Assembly: GCA_937967455.1 (NCBI GenBank)
Contig: CALCJK010000003.1
Location: 62,001-126,000, forward strand
Direction of reading: 5' to 3'
DNA length: 64,000 bases
Source of the DNA: an uncultured bacterium
GTDB lineage: Bacteria > Bacteroidota > Ignavibacteria > UBA10030 > BY39
A program made the position numbers and the translations under genes. Below, piece after piece: positions 48,743-59,352 of this stretch. Below the pieces are notes generated by a model. That model was not told the DNA's origin. It ran no database searches and saw only the letters and a program-made list of their open reading frames with translations. The stretch's first letter is position 1. Every line of letters begins with the position of its first letter.

Positions 48743-50086
48743 ATGAAAAAGTTATTATTCCTATTATTTTTCTTTCCTTTCTTTTCCAATTCGCAACTTA
48801 ATATCGATTTTGAAAAATATGTCTTACCAAATGGTTTGCAGGTAATTTTACATCGTGATACCTCAGTTCCATTAATATCCACAAATATCTGGTATCATGT
48901 TGGTTCAGCTAGAGAAAAACCTGGTAAAACTGGTTTTGCACACTTATTCGAACATTTAATGTACGAAGGTTCAGAAAATGTTCCTGATGGAAGATATGAT
49001 GAGATTGTAGATGGTTCTGGTGGGTTAAATAACGGTTCAACAGGTAACGATAGAACGAATTACTGGACAATTATTCCAAAAAATTATCTTGAACCCGTTC
49101 TCTGGTTAGAATCTGACAGAATGGGATTTTTGTTAGGTGCAATTACTCAGGAAAGACTCGATATTCAAAGAGCTGTAGTTAAGAATGAAAGACGTCAAAT
49201 TTATGAAAATCAACCATACGGAATGGCATATAAGATGATTTTGGAAGCAATCTATCCACCCGATTTCCCATATCACTGGATGACGATAGGTTCTCAAGAG
49301 GATCTTGACTCAGCTTCACTTGAAGATGTCAAGGAATTTTTTAGAAATTATTACGGTCCCAATAATGCAAGCTTATGTATAGGTGGCGATATAAATATTG
49401 TTGAAATAAAACAATTGATTGAAAAATATTTTTCAGATATACCTGCTGGACCTGAAGTAAGTAAACAAAAACCATTTGAATACAAATTGGATCAGACAAA
49501 ATATTTGTTGCTTGAGGATAGAGTTGAATTACCTCGTTTATATATGTTCTGGATATCAGTTCCTGAGTTTTCAAAGGATGATGCGGCTTTAAATTTACTT
49601 GGTGAGATTTTATCAAATGGTAAAAATTCCAGGTTGTATAGAAGTCTAGTTTATGAAAAACAAATAGCCCAAGAAGTTTACGCATTTCAACAAGGAATGG
49701 AGTTAAGTGGTCTTTTTGGTATTGTAGTAACTGGAAAAGCAGAACAATCTCTTAAAGAGTTAGAAACCGAAGTTAGAAAAGAACTTACCTCATTAATCAA
49801 TAATGGTTTACAAGATAAAGAATTGCAAAGGTTTAAAAATATTATTAAAGCAAATTTTATATATAGATTACAACAAATTGGTGGTTTTGGATCTAAAACT
49901 GACCAACTAAATTATTACAATGTATTTTTGGGAGATCCGGGTAAATTTAATTTTGATCTGGAAAGGCATCAGAAGGTTAGTAAAAAAGAAATTCAAAATG
50001 TTGCAAAAAAATATTTATTTGATGCAAACGCTGTAATTCTGAGTGTAGTACCTGAGGGTAAAACCTATTTAAAAGCAGGAGAATAG
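48743..50086 (+). CDS. M16 family zinc peptidase (catalytic)
   Basis: GFAHLFEHLMYEGSENV HxxEH motif. Confidence 0.9.
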   Translation: MKKLLFLLFFFPFFSNSQLNIDFEKYVLPNGLQVILHRDTSVPLISTNIWYHVGSAREKPGKTGFAHLFEHLMYEGSENVPDGRYDEIVDGSGGLNNGSTGNDRTNYWTIIPKNYLEPVLWLESDRMGFLLGAITQERLDIQRAVVKNERRQIYENQPYGMAYKMILEAIYPPDFPYHWMTIGSQEDLDSASLEDVKEFFRNYYGPNNASLCIGGDINIVEIKQLIEKYFSDIPAGPEVSKQKPFEYKLDQTKYLLLEDRVELPRLYMFWISVPEFSKDDAALNLLGEILSNGKNSRLYRSLVYEKQIAQEVYAFQQGMELSGLFGIVVTGKAEQSLKELETEVRKELTSLINNGLQDKELQRFKNIIKANFIYRLQQIGGFGSKTDQLNYYNVFLGDPGKFNFDLERHQKVSKKEIQNVAKKYLFDANAVILSVVPEGKTYLKAGE

Positions 50087-50087
50087 T

Positions 50088-51509
50088 ATGAAAAGAATAG
50101 TATTAATTATTTTAATTTTTACTCAATTAATTTATGGACAAATTGACCGTTCTATTGAGCCTAAGCCCAAACCAGACTTTTCAATGTCTATTCCTAATAT
50201 TAAAAGGGCCGAACTTGAAAATGGATTGAGAATACTTGTTGTTGAACACCATGAACTACCAATTGTTCAAGTTACAATGCTAATCAGATCTGGCGCTGAT
50301 GCAGATCAAAATGGTAAATTTGGCACCGCAAATCTTACAGCAGATATGCTGGATGAAGGTACAAAATCGAAAACAGCATTACAAATTGCTGAGGAACTTG
50401 ATTTCTTAGGTACCGAACTTTCAACTTATGCAAATTATGATGCAACTGTCGGAAGTATGCTCACTTTGAAAGAACATTTATCAAAATCTTTGAATATTTT
50501 GGCGGATATTTTTTTAAATCCAACTTTTCCTGAATCCGAATTTAATAGATTAAAAAATGAGCTGTTAACCGATCTATCCTCTAAAAAAACACGTGCGGAT
50601 ATAATTGCAACTGAAATATTTTATGAAAAGTTGTATGGTCGTGATCATCCATATGGGCAATCAAACGAAGGTACTGAAGAAACTGTTAGTGAAATAACAA
50701 TTGAAGATATTAAAAAATTTTATTCAGAAAACTATATTCCTAATAATTCATCCCTGATTTTTGTAGGTGATATTACATTAAATGAAGTACTTGAGCTTGT
50801 GAAGAAGAATTTCAGTAAATGGAAAAAGAATAAATTCACACCAACAAAATTACTGGTTAAAAACAGGGAGAATAATATTGAGATATTTTTAATTGATAAA
50901 GAGAATGCACCGCAATCTCAGATCAGGATTGGAAATATTGGCATTGAAAGAAATAATCCAGATTTTTATGCGGTAAACATTTTAAATCAAATTATTGGTG
51001 CTTCTAATGGTAGGCTGTTTTTAAATTTAAGAGAGGCAAAAGGATACACTTATGGTGCATATGCAAATTTTTCAATGCGTAAATCTCCTGGACCATTTAT
51101 GGCTTATGCCGGCGTTAAAACAGAAGTTACAGATAGTGCTTTGATAGAATTTTTCAAAGAACTCAATCGTATTAGGGAAGAGTTGGTTGAAGAAAATGAG
51201 TTTAATATGTATAAACTTGCTGTAATTCAGAGATTACCCAGAGTTATGGAAACGCCTACACAAATAGCATCTCAAATTATGGCAATAGAACTATTTAACT
51301 TACCAGATGATTTTTTCTCCAATCTGTTGGATAATTATAAAAAAGTAACAAGAGAAGACATCTTAAAAACTGCAAAAAAATATATTAATCCCGAAAAAGC
51401 TGTTATAGTAATTGTTGGAGATGTACAAAAAATTCTTTCAAAAATTGAAAATTTAAAACTTGGTAATATTTTCTTATGCGATGAAAAAGGTAATTTAAAA
51501 AATAAATGA
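50088..51509 (+). CDS. M16 family peptidase-like partner lacking HxxEH
   Basis: LRILVVEHHELPIVQVTMLIRSGADADQNGKFGTANLTADMLDEGT; H-x-x-E-H position reads NLTADML, indicating a non-catalytic subunit. Confidence 0.85.
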   Translation: MKRIVLIILIFTQLIYGQIDRSIEPKPKPDFSMSIPNIKRAELENGLRILVVEHHELPIVQVTMLIRSGADADQNGKFGTANLTADMLDEGTKSKTALQIAEELDFLGTELSTYANYDATVGSMLTLKEHLSKSLNILADIFLNPTFPESEFNRLKNELLTDLSSKKTRADIIATEIFYEKLYGRDHPYGQSNEGTEETVSEITIEDIKKFYSENYIPNNSSLIFVGDITLNEVLELVKKNFSKWKKNKFTPTKLLVKNRENNIEIFLIDKENAPQSQIRIGNIGIERNNPDFYAVNILNQIIGASNGRLFLNLREAKGYTYGAYANFSMRKSPGPFMAYAGVKTEVTDSALIEFFKELNRIREELVEENEFNMYKLAVIQRLPRVMETPTQIASQIMAIELFNLPDDFFSNLLDNYKKVTREDILKTAKKYINPEKAVIVIVGDVQKILSKIENLKLGNIFLCDEKGNLKNK

Positions 51510-54500
51510 GGGAAAAAATGAAAAAGGTATTACTTATTATTGCTATTTTAGTTTTTTATTCTAATGTGCTTTCACAATTCGATGAAACACGATTATTAAG
51601 ATTTCCAGCAATTTATAATAATCAGGTTGTGTTTACTTATGCTGGGGATCTTTATACGGTATCGGCTCAAGGTGGAATTGCTCGTAAACTTACATCTTTC
51701 GAAGGTTATGAAATGTTTCCAAGATTTTCACCTAACGGAAAGTTAATCGCCTTTACTGGTGATTACGATGGGAATCGAGAAGTTTATGTAATTCCTGCAG
51801 AAGGTGGAGAACCAAAACGATTAACTTTTACTGCCACCTTGAACAGAGATGATGTGGCTGATAGAATGGGACCTAATAATATCGTTATGGGTTGGAAAAA
51901 TGATGGTAAACATATTGTCTTTAGATCAAGAATGAGAGAATTTAACGATTTTAAAGGTCAACTTTATCTGGCTTCTATTTATGGCGGTATTCCCGAACAA
52001 TTACCACTCCCTCGCGGTGGCTTTTGTTCTTTTTCCCCAGACGATAAAAAATTGGCTTACAATCGTGTGTTTAGAGAATTTCGTACCTGGAAACGTTACC
52101 GTGGTGGTATGGCTGACGATATCTGGATTTATGATTTCCAGACAAAGAAAACAGAAAATATAACTAATAATCCAGCCCAAGATATCATTCCAATGTGGAT
52201 AGGTGATAAAATATATTTCTTATCTGATAGAGATGAAAATAAACGAATGAATTTATATGTCTATGATTTAAATACAAAACAGACAAAACAACTTACATTC
52301 TTTAAAGAATTTGATATAAAATTTCCATCCAATAGTAGAGAATCAATTGTATTCGAAAATGGTGGGTACATATATAAATTTGATATTTCAACAGAAAAGT
52401 ATGAAAAGATACCTATAAGAATTGCAAATGATTTTGTAACAGGACGTAACCAACTTATTGACGCTAGTAAATATATTACAAATTACGAAATCTCACCAGA
52501 TGGTAAGCGAGCACTATTTGGAGCTAGGGGTGATATATTCACAGTTCCAGAAAAATATGGCAATATAAGAAATTTAACTCAAACCCCTGGAATACATGAA
52601 AGAAATTCACTCTGGTCACCTGATGGAAAATATATTGCATATATCTCCGATTTAAGTGGTGAAGATGAAATTTATATAATGCCATCTGATCAATCTGGGA
52701 AAATAGAACAATTGACATATAATTCCGATACATATAAATATCAGATTTTATGGTCACCAGATAGTAGAAAAATAATGTGGGCTGATAAAAAACTCCGATT
52801 GAGATATGTGGACATTCAAACAAAAAAAGTTACTGATGTTGCCATAGCAGAGGAATGGGAATTTAGTGATTATAACTGGTCACCAGATAGTAGATGGATA
52901 GCATATTCTCGACCTGAAGTGGAATCTATGTCAAAAATATATATTTATTCGATTGAAACTGGAAAAACTTTCGAAGTTACAGATGGTTGGTATTCATCCA
53001 CTAAGCCCGTATTTAGTTCAGATGGTAAATATCTCTTCTTCGTATCGGATAGGGATTTTAACCCAATCTATGGAAGAACGGAATGGAATCATATTTATCT
53101 TGATATGTCAAGAATTTATCTGGTTACTTTAAATAAAGAGATTAAATCACCATTTGAACCAAAAAGTGATGAAGTAGAAATATTGAAAGAAGAGAACAAG
53201 CAAAGCAAAGAGACAAAACTTGAAACGAAGAAAGAAACAAAACCAGAATTAAAAGAAATTAAAGTAAAGATTGATTTTGAGGATATAAAAAGCAGAATTG
53301 CTGCATTGCCAATAGATCCAGCAGATTATAGAAATCTTGCATCGACTGGTGATAAATTATATTATATAAAACGCTCAAGTAAAGATACCTTAAATTATCT
53401 TAAAATGTTTGAGTTTGATAAATTAAAAGAAACTGAGCTGGGTAGCATTGATGGGTTTGAAATCTCAGCAAATGGGAAGAAAATGCTTATATCGAAAGAA
53501 AAAAAGTATGCAATAATAGAACTCCCTTCATCAAAGCTTGAGATTAAAGAGTATTTAAATGTTTCTCCAATGGAAATGCTTGTCGATAGAAAAGCAGAAT
53601 GGAAACAAATATTCAATGAATGCTGGCGACAAATGCGTGATTTCTTTTATGCACCAAATATGCACGGTGTAGATTGGAAAGCTGTAAAAGCAAATTATGA
53701 ACCTCTTATTGAATATGTGAACCACAGAGCCGATCTAACATATATAATTGGTGAGATGATTAGTGAATTAAACGCCGGTCATGCCTATGTTGGTGGAGGA
53801 GATGTTCCTTCACCCAAAAGGATACAGACGGGTTTACTTGGTGCTCAGTTAGAAAAAGATCCCAAATCAAAGTATTTTAGAATAAAGAAGATCTTGAAAG
53901 GTGAAAACTGGACTAAAAATATCCGTTCTCCATTAACGGAAATAGGTGTAAATGCTAAAGAGGGTGATTATATAATTTCAGTTAATGGTAAATCTACTGA
54001 AGATATGGTTGATATCTATGAAGCACTTGTTAACACTGTGGGAAAGCAGGTTAAACTAAAGATAAATTCGCAACCTTCTGAAAATGGAAGCAGAGAAGTT
54101 GTTGTAATTCCGATTGCAGATGAAAGTGGATTGTATTATTACAATTGGGTTCAAAATAATTTAGCTAAAGTTGAAAAGGCTACAGGTGGAAAGGTAGGTT
54201 ATATTCATGTTCCTGATATGGGTGTTACAGGACTAAACGAATTTGTAAAATATTTTTATCCGCAACTTCGTAAAAAAGCTTTAATCATTGATGTGAGAGG
54301 TAATGGAGGTGGTAATGTTTCCCCAATGTTGATTGAGAGATTACGTAGAGAAATTGCAATGTTCACTTTTGCCAGAAATACAGTACCGACACCTGATCCC
54401 GAGGCAATGATTTGGGGCCCAAAGGTATGCTTGCTTGATGAATTTTCGGCGTCCGATGGGGATTTGTTCCCATATAGATTCAAAAAATATAAACTTGGTA

Positions 54501-54796
54501 AGTTAATTGGCAAGCGATCCTGGGGTGGAGTTGTTGGAATCCGAGGTACACTCCCATTACTTGATGGTGGATATTTGATGAAGCCTGAATTTTCAAGATA
54601 TGATGATGAAGGCAAGGGCTGGATTATCGAAGGTGAAGGTGTTGAACCCGACATTTATGTTGACAATGATCCAGCAAGAGAATATGAGGGCATCGATGAG
54701 CAGTTAGATAAAGCTATAGAGGTAATACTTGAGGAATTAAAAACTCAGGAAAAAAAGATTTTACCCATTCCTCCATATCCTGATAAAAGCAAATAG
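51506..54796 (+). CDS. Tricorn protease homolog (WD40/PD40 propellers, PDZ, S41-type catalytic domain)
   Basis: Repeated WSPDGKYIAYISD-type PD40 motifs, NAGHAYVGGG, DVRGNGGGNVSPMLIERL, SWGGVVGI, C-term EGVEPDIYVDNDPA; signal peptide. Confidence 0.9.
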   Translation: MREKMKKVLLIIAILVFYSNVLSQFDETRLLRFPAIYNNQVVFTYAGDLYTVSAQGGIARKLTSFEGYEMFPRFSPNGKLIAFTGDYDGNREVYVIPAEGGEPKRLTFTATLNRDDVADRMGPNNIVMGWKNDGKHIVFRSRMREFNDFKGQLYLASIYGGIPEQLPLPRGGFCSFSPDDKKLAYNRVFREFRTWKRYRGGMADDIWIYDFQTKKTENITNNPAQDIIPMWIGDKIYFLSDRDENKRMNLYVYDLNTKQTKQLTFFKEFDIKFPSNSRESIVFENGGYIYKFDISTEKYEKIPIRIANDFVTGRNQLIDASKYITNYEISPDGKRALFGARGDIFTVPEKYGNIRNLTQTPGIHERNSLWSPDGKYIAYISDLSGEDEIYIMPSDQSGKIEQLTYNSDTYKYQILWSPDSRKIMWADKKLRLRYVDIQTKKVTDVAIAEEWEFSDYNWSPDSRWIAYSRPEVESMSKIYIYSIETGKTFEVTDGWYSSTKPVFSSDGKYLFFVSDRDFNPIYGRTEWNHIYLDMSRIYLVTLNKEIKSPFEPKSDEVEILKEENKQSKETKLETKKETKPELKEIKVKIDFEDIKSRIAALPIDPADYRNLASTGDKLYYIKRSSKDTLNYLKMFEFDKLKETELGSIDGFEISANGKKMLISKEKKYAIIELPSSKLEIKEYLNVSPMEMLVDRKAEWKQIFNECWRQMRDFFYAPNMHGVDWKAVKANYEPLIEYVNHRADLTYIIGEMISELNAGHAYVGGGDVPSPKRIQTGLLGAQLEKDPKSKYFRIKKILKGENWTKNIRSPLTEIGVNAKEGDYIISVNGKSTEDMVDIYEALVNTVGKQVKLKINSQPSENGSREVVVIPIADESGLYYYNWVQNNLAKVEKATGGKVGYIHVPDMGVTGLNEFVKYFYPQLRKKALIIDVRGNGGGNVSPMLIERLRREIAMFTFARNTVPTPDPEAMIWGPKVCLLDEFSASDGDLFPYRFKKYKLGKLIGKRSWGGVVGIRGTLPLLDGGYLMKPEFSRYDDEGKGWIIEGEGVEPDIYVDNDPAREYEGIDEQLDKAIEVILEELKTQEKKILPIPPYPDKSK

Positions 54797-54814
54797 TTTT
54801 TATATTCTGATACA

Positions 54815-54851
54815 AAAAACCCCAGCTAATACTTGATTGGCTGGGGTTTTT
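54815..54851. terminator. Bidirectional Rho-independent terminator
   Basis: AAAAACCCCAGC...GCTGGGGTTTTT symmetrical A/T tails. Confidence 0.85.
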
Positions 54852-54865
54852 GATTATCTAATGGT

Positions 54866-55276
54866 CTACTTTTTTGTTGAATTCAAAAAAAGCTTACCAT
54901 TTTGATTTACTTTAACCCAGTAAGCTTTTGCAGGAAGTAACTCTGTAGTTATGAAGTATCCATTATTATAGCCATAGAAATTAGAAGTGATTATATTTTC
55001 TGGCTCCGATGTTATGTTAGAAACTAAAACTGTTTCTGATATACATCCAATTAAGTTCCAACCTTCAACTACATCAATTGTATCGCTTAAAATTGGGATT
55101 CCTTCTAATGGTATTGTTTGATATGCATTAAATTTGAGCCAATAGTCAATACTATTATAAATAGTATCTTTTTGAGCGTATCCTGTTCCTGGAATGTATA
55201 AGAAGGCATTTGATGTAGCAGTTGGAAATAATATGATTTTTCTTGGATCATTAACTACAAGTGGTAAGGAAATCAT
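54866..55276 (-). pseudogene. Orphan C-terminal domain fragment of a secreted protein (GWNLIS/GWNLIG repeat type)
   Basis: MISLPLVVNDPRKIILFPTATSNAFLYIPGTGYAQKDTIYNSIDYWLKF...DVVEGWNLIGCIS...AKAYWVKVNQNGKLFL; upstream in frame reads SAWSNKKFKNGWNMISLPLV but no signal peptide is present. Confidence 0.5.
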
Positions 55277-55445
55277 ATTCCAACCGTTTTTAAATTTTTT
55301 GTTACTCCAGGCAGAAATTATTGCACGATTTAAATAGCTTCATGTTGCATTTGATAGTAATCTGTTCATTTTTAACAAAAATGCATTATTGATATTTCGC
55401 GTCTGTATTTTGTGTAAAATTTGTAGAACTGTTATAGGAATGAGT

Positions 55446-56936
55446 CTATTCGTCAGAATGTTGACTTTTCTTTCTGAATAAATCATACACCAAAGATTTT
55501 TCTTTTTTTAATCTTTTGTTATAGATATTTGCATCATTTCCTGATTTTGGTTTCCAAGCATCACTTGATGTTTCAAGAGCATTTTCGAATTGCCATTTAT
55601 AAGAGAATGCTCGGCCATGCAAACATTTAAGAGCTTCCAATCTTTTGTGTAAAATTTTACCGTTTGATAGGTTGTTTTTTGCAATTGTAGAGTCAACAAA
55701 AAAACTATCTAATTCTGAGAATGAGAATATTAGATATATTTGATTTTCTTTCCATTTATGTTCTTTTTTTAAAGTTTGGCGAAAAAGAGCTGAACCTGTA
55801 AAATCTTTGTCTTTTAATTTTAATAGTGGCTCTATTGGAATATTATGTTGAGAAAGAGTTGTTAGCACTTCACTGGATATTTTATATTTAATCTGATTGA
55901 CTACTTTTTGTTCAAAGACATTCTGTACAAAGAACAAAGTTACAAAACAAATGAGAGCAGCAGTAATAGGTGCAAAAGCCCATCCAGTTACAATTTTTCC
56001 AAGAATTTTGTAATTAATCCCTCGTCCACCTTTTGCTAAGCCTACTCCTATAACTGCTCCTATTGTTAGCTGTGTACTGGATAATGGTACTAAAGGTATC
56101 GAAGGTAGTTTATGACTTATTAACCAGTATTCCAGTTGTTCTGATGAAAACAAAAAAAGTACAATAGCTTCGGATAGTACAACGATCAAACCTGTTATGG
56201 GTGTTATTTTATATAATTCGTTTCCTACTGTCAACATAACTTTATAACTATATGTAAAAATACCAATTGCGATGGCAATACCGCCAACAAGGAAAAGTTG
56301 TTTTGTGCTGGAGAAAATAAAAATTTGAAATATATGTATGTCGCTAAACGGAGCAGAATTTACAAACATTCCCATTACATTAGCAATATTATTTGCTCCT
56401 AAAGAGTAAGATGCAAAAGCCCCAATGATAAGGAATCCAATTCTTGTTAATGCATCTAACCTTAATATGTGTAATTTAATTTTCCTTAAAATAGCTGCTA
56501 TTATTATAAAAATTATTAGAGCAAAACCAGCAGATAGAACTGGTCCGACCACCCATGTTGATAAAATTTTTGTTAATGATGTGGTATCAGTAGGTGATCC
56601 AGTAAATATATTCCATCCAATAATTCCACCTACCACTGCTTGAGAAACTGAAACTGGAAGTTTTAACTTGGTCATCATTGTTACAGTAATAGCAACAGCT
56701 AAAGCAACAGTAAAGCTACCTGCAAGCGTATTTACTGCACCCAGTTCATTAAGAGTTTTTGATGCTCCTTCACCACTTATTACAGCACCTAAAGTAACAA
56801 ATATACCGGCAATAATTGCAGCAGTTTTAAATCTAACCATCTTGGAGACAACTGCGGTCCCAAAAATATTTACTCCATGGTTAGCTCCTAAGGACCATCC
56901 CAAAAATAATCCGCTTGTCAGGAAAAACCATATCAT
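55446..56936 (-). CDS. PiT family inorganic phosphate transporter with long cytosolic C-terminal tail
   Basis: LGWSLGANHGVNIFGTAVVSKMV, SYSLGANNIANVMGMF, duplicated PiT signature; ~150-aa hydrophilic C-tail. Confidence 0.88.
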   Translation of the reverse strand: MIWFFLTSGLFLGWSLGANHGVNIFGTAVVSKMVRFKTAAIIAGIFVTLGAVISGEGASKTLNELGAVNTLAGSFTVALAVAITVTMMTKLKLPVSVSQAVVGGIIGWNIFTGSPTDTTSLTKILSTWVVGPVLSAGFALIIFIIIAAILRKIKLHILRLDALTRIGFLIIGAFASYSLGANNIANVMGMFVNSAPFSDIHIFQIFIFSSTKQLFLVGGIAIAIGIFTYSYKVMLTVGNELYKITPITGLIVVLSEAIVLFLFSSEQLEYWLISHKLPSIPLVPLSSTQLTIGAVIGVGLAKGGRGINYKILGKIVTGWAFAPITAALICFVTLFFVQNVFEQKVVNQIKYKISSEVLTTLSQHNIPIEPLLKLKDKDFTGSALFRQTLKKEHKWKENQIYLIFSFSELDSFFVDSTIAKNNLSNGKILHKRLEALKCLHGRAFSYKWQFENALETSSDAWKPKSGNDANIYNKRLKKEKSLVYDLFRKKSQHSDE

Positions 56937-57577
56937 AGATGTCTCTTAATTGTTGCTATTGATAATCGATCGCATACATCTTCAGCTTCGTCTGCAATTA
57001 ATTCTATATGGTAAGCAAAGTAACGCATATGGATTTTAAAACAGAGATCTATGCTTGTTTGAAAAACTGTTCTTTTTATTTTCTCACTAATTTTATCAGT
57101 TTCTTTTTCATAATACATCGCTTTATTTATGTTGTCTCTAACTTTATTTAATTCAGTAAAATATGATCGGATTGCCGTTACCATTGCTTCGACTGCAAAG
57201 GTAGATGCATCAGTTAATTCTATATATAATGGTTTAAGTTCTTCTAAAATTTTTGGCATTTCTACATCAAATTGTGCCAAAGTATCAGCCATCATATTTA
57301 GAACTTTATCCGCACTTTCTAGTAAACCTAATACATCACCTCGAAACTCTGGTATCAAAGTTTCCAGATAAAGCTTTGTTTCAATTGCTCTTCTAAGAGA
57401 ATCTCCTTTGCTTTCAATTTCGTCGATATTATGTCGATCATCGGAAAAACGATCCAACTGACCGTTTAAATAGTGTCTAATACTAGTTCGGAAAGTTAAA
57501 GCTCCTTTAACAATCATATCGAGATATTCATCTATTTGCATCTCGAGTTCTTTTGTCTTTTTAAGTAATAAGTCCAT
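56933..57577 (-). CDS. DUF47/PhoU-like phosphate transport regulator
   Basis: IDEIESKGDSLRRAIETKLY, ESADKVLNMMADTLAQF; overlaps the PiT start. Confidence 0.87.
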   Translation of the reverse strand: MDLLLKKTKELEMQIDEYLDMIVKGALTFRTSIRHYLNGQLDRFSDDRHNIDEIESKGDSLRRAIETKLYLETLIPEFRGDVLGLLESADKVLNMMADTLAQFDVEMPKILEELKPLYIELTDASTFAVEAMVTAIRSYFTELNKVRDNINKAMYYEKETDKISEKIKRTVFQTSIDLCFKIHMRYFAYHIELIADEAEDVCDRLSIATIKRHL

Positions 57578-58205
57578 GTTTTTACCATATAATTTAAATT
57601 TATTTAATTAGTTTAAAGAAATATAAAAATCCAGGATATTATAATCATTGAAATTTCAAACTAGAATGTTTCGGTTGAAACTATAATGATTCGTTTCATA
57701 TAATATTGCTGCGGGTTTGTTATCAACAAGTTAATATATAAACATTTTCTATTAAAAATGCTACTATTAGAGCAAAACTAATTCCGTTATATCTGGATAT
57801 GTCTGTAAGATTTTCACGAATTTTTATATTATCCATACTTACCTCGGAAAGTATGTAAACTTCATAGCTTTCATATGTTAATTTTTCTGTATAATTTCTA
57901 ATGTTTTTTATTAAATTTACCCAGATTTGTGAAAATGCGCTTTCCGTAATGAAATATATTATCATACATAAACTATTAAAGTTAATATTATTTTAAAACT
58001 AATAAATTTTCAAATCAAATCCATATTAATTAAATTATATATGCACTTTGTGATAAAAATTTTGCTAAAATACTAATATTTTGACGGAATTTGACTTTTA
58101 CGATTAAAAAGTTCAAAAATTGCTTTTAGTATAATTGGCCTACAATATCATGGGATTGGAAAATTTCCGCATTTTTATGAATGCATCGCACAAAAAGAAA
58201 AATGA

Positions 58206-58325
58206 ATTCTTGAAAGAGCACTAAAAACTACAAATAAAAATATTACCGTTCAAGTAAATCTTTCGAAATTAACAAGAAGTGCTCTAAAAAGTAAACTACA
58301 AAATTTTTTAAAGATTTATATTTAA
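58206..58325 (+). pseudogene. Remnant of a Fis-type HTH (NtrC-family sigma-54 activator C-terminus)
   Basis: Frame reads GLQYHGIGKFPHFYECIAQKEK*ILERALKTTNKNITVQVNLSKLTRSALKSKLQNFLKIYI*; matches the ALxxxxxNxTxxxxxLxLTRSALxxKL pattern of Fis/NtrC HTH with an internal TGA at 58203-58205. Confidence 0.42.
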
Positions 58326-58486
58326 ATAATGATGTAAATAAATTGTATTAAAATATTTTTTCACTTATGAGAGCGAGATAAAAACTATTTACCGGTTATA
58401 TGTAACTCTAATATGACAATATTTTGATTGATAAATAAATTTTCTTAAATTTTGTATGTATAACAAAACTAAAGAGGAAATATATT

Positions 58487-59335
58487 ATGAATACTATAAA
58501 AACAGCTATTTTGATGACTATCTTAACATTGCTACTTATTTTTGTTGGTAATTTAATTGGTGGCAATGGTGGAATGATAATCGCTTTTATATTTGCTGTA
58601 TTAATGAATTTTACAACTTACTGGTTCAGTGATAAAATTGTATTGAAAATGTATAGAGCTCAACAGATTCAACCTCAAGATAGCCCTGAGCTTTTTAGAT
58701 TGATTGAGAACTTAACTGCCAGATCGAATCTGCCGATCCCCAAAGTATATATAATACCATCAGATCAACCAAATGCCTTTGCAACTGGACGTAATCCCCA
58801 AAATTCAGCTGTTGCATTAACAGAAGGTATTATCAAATTATTAAATAGAGAAGAATTAAGTGGTGTGATTGCTCATGAATTATCGCATGTAAAAAATCGT
58901 GATATATTAGTCGGTACTATTGCTGCAACCATAGCAGGGGCAATTAGTATGCTTGCAAATATGGCTCAATGGGCTTTAATATTTGGTGGTAGAGGCAACA
59001 ATGATCGTGAAGGTAATCCTCTTGGATTACTTGTATCAATTATAGTTGCTCCAATTGCTGCCATGTTAATTCAATTAGCAATATCTCGTTCTAGAGAATT
59101 TATGGCAGATGAATCAGGGGCAAAAATGACAGGTAATCCACTATATTTAGCTAATGCTCTAAAAAAATTACATATAAAAAGTCAACAAATTCCAATGCAA
59201 GCAAATGCAGCTACTGCTCATATGTTTATTGTAAATCCATTAAGTGCAAAAGGTATGGCAAAGTTGTTTAGTACTCATCCTCCTATCGAAGAAAGAATTA
59301 AAAGGTTAGAATCAATGGTCTATGGTAATTATTAA
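58487..59335 (+). CDS. htpX: Zinc metalloprotease HtpX
   Basis: [55 protein letters not shown]. Confidence 0.92.
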   Translation: MNTIKTAILMTILTLLLIFVGNLIGGNGGMIIAFIFAVLMNFTTYWFSDKIVLKMYRAQQIQPQDSPELFRLIENLTARSNLPIPKVYIIPSDQPNAFATGRNPQNSAVALTEGIIKLLNREELSGVIAHELSHVKNRDILVGTIAATIAGAISMLANMAQWALIFGGRGNNDREGNPLGLLVSIIVAPIAAMLIQLAISRSREFMADESGAKMTGNPLYLANALKKLHIKSQQIPMQANAATAHMFIVNPLSAKGMAKLFSTHPPIEERIKRLESMVYGNY

Positions 59336-59352
59336 AAAATGAAAGTTTTACC

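Noticed and set aside
48743-51509. Toxin or bacteriocin-processing role of the tandem M16 peptidases
   Set aside because: No precursor peptide or export genes nearby; a catalytic/non-catalytic M16 pair is common and ordinary.
57723-57965. 80-aa minus-strand ORF
   Set aside because: AT-rich intergenic sequence, no recognizable motif or Shine-Dalgarno; not supported as a gene.
58215-58292. GAGCACT...AGTGCTC inverted repeat as a mobile-element end
   Set aside because: Only 7 bp, lies within the HTH remnant reading frame, no target-site duplication or transposase nearby.
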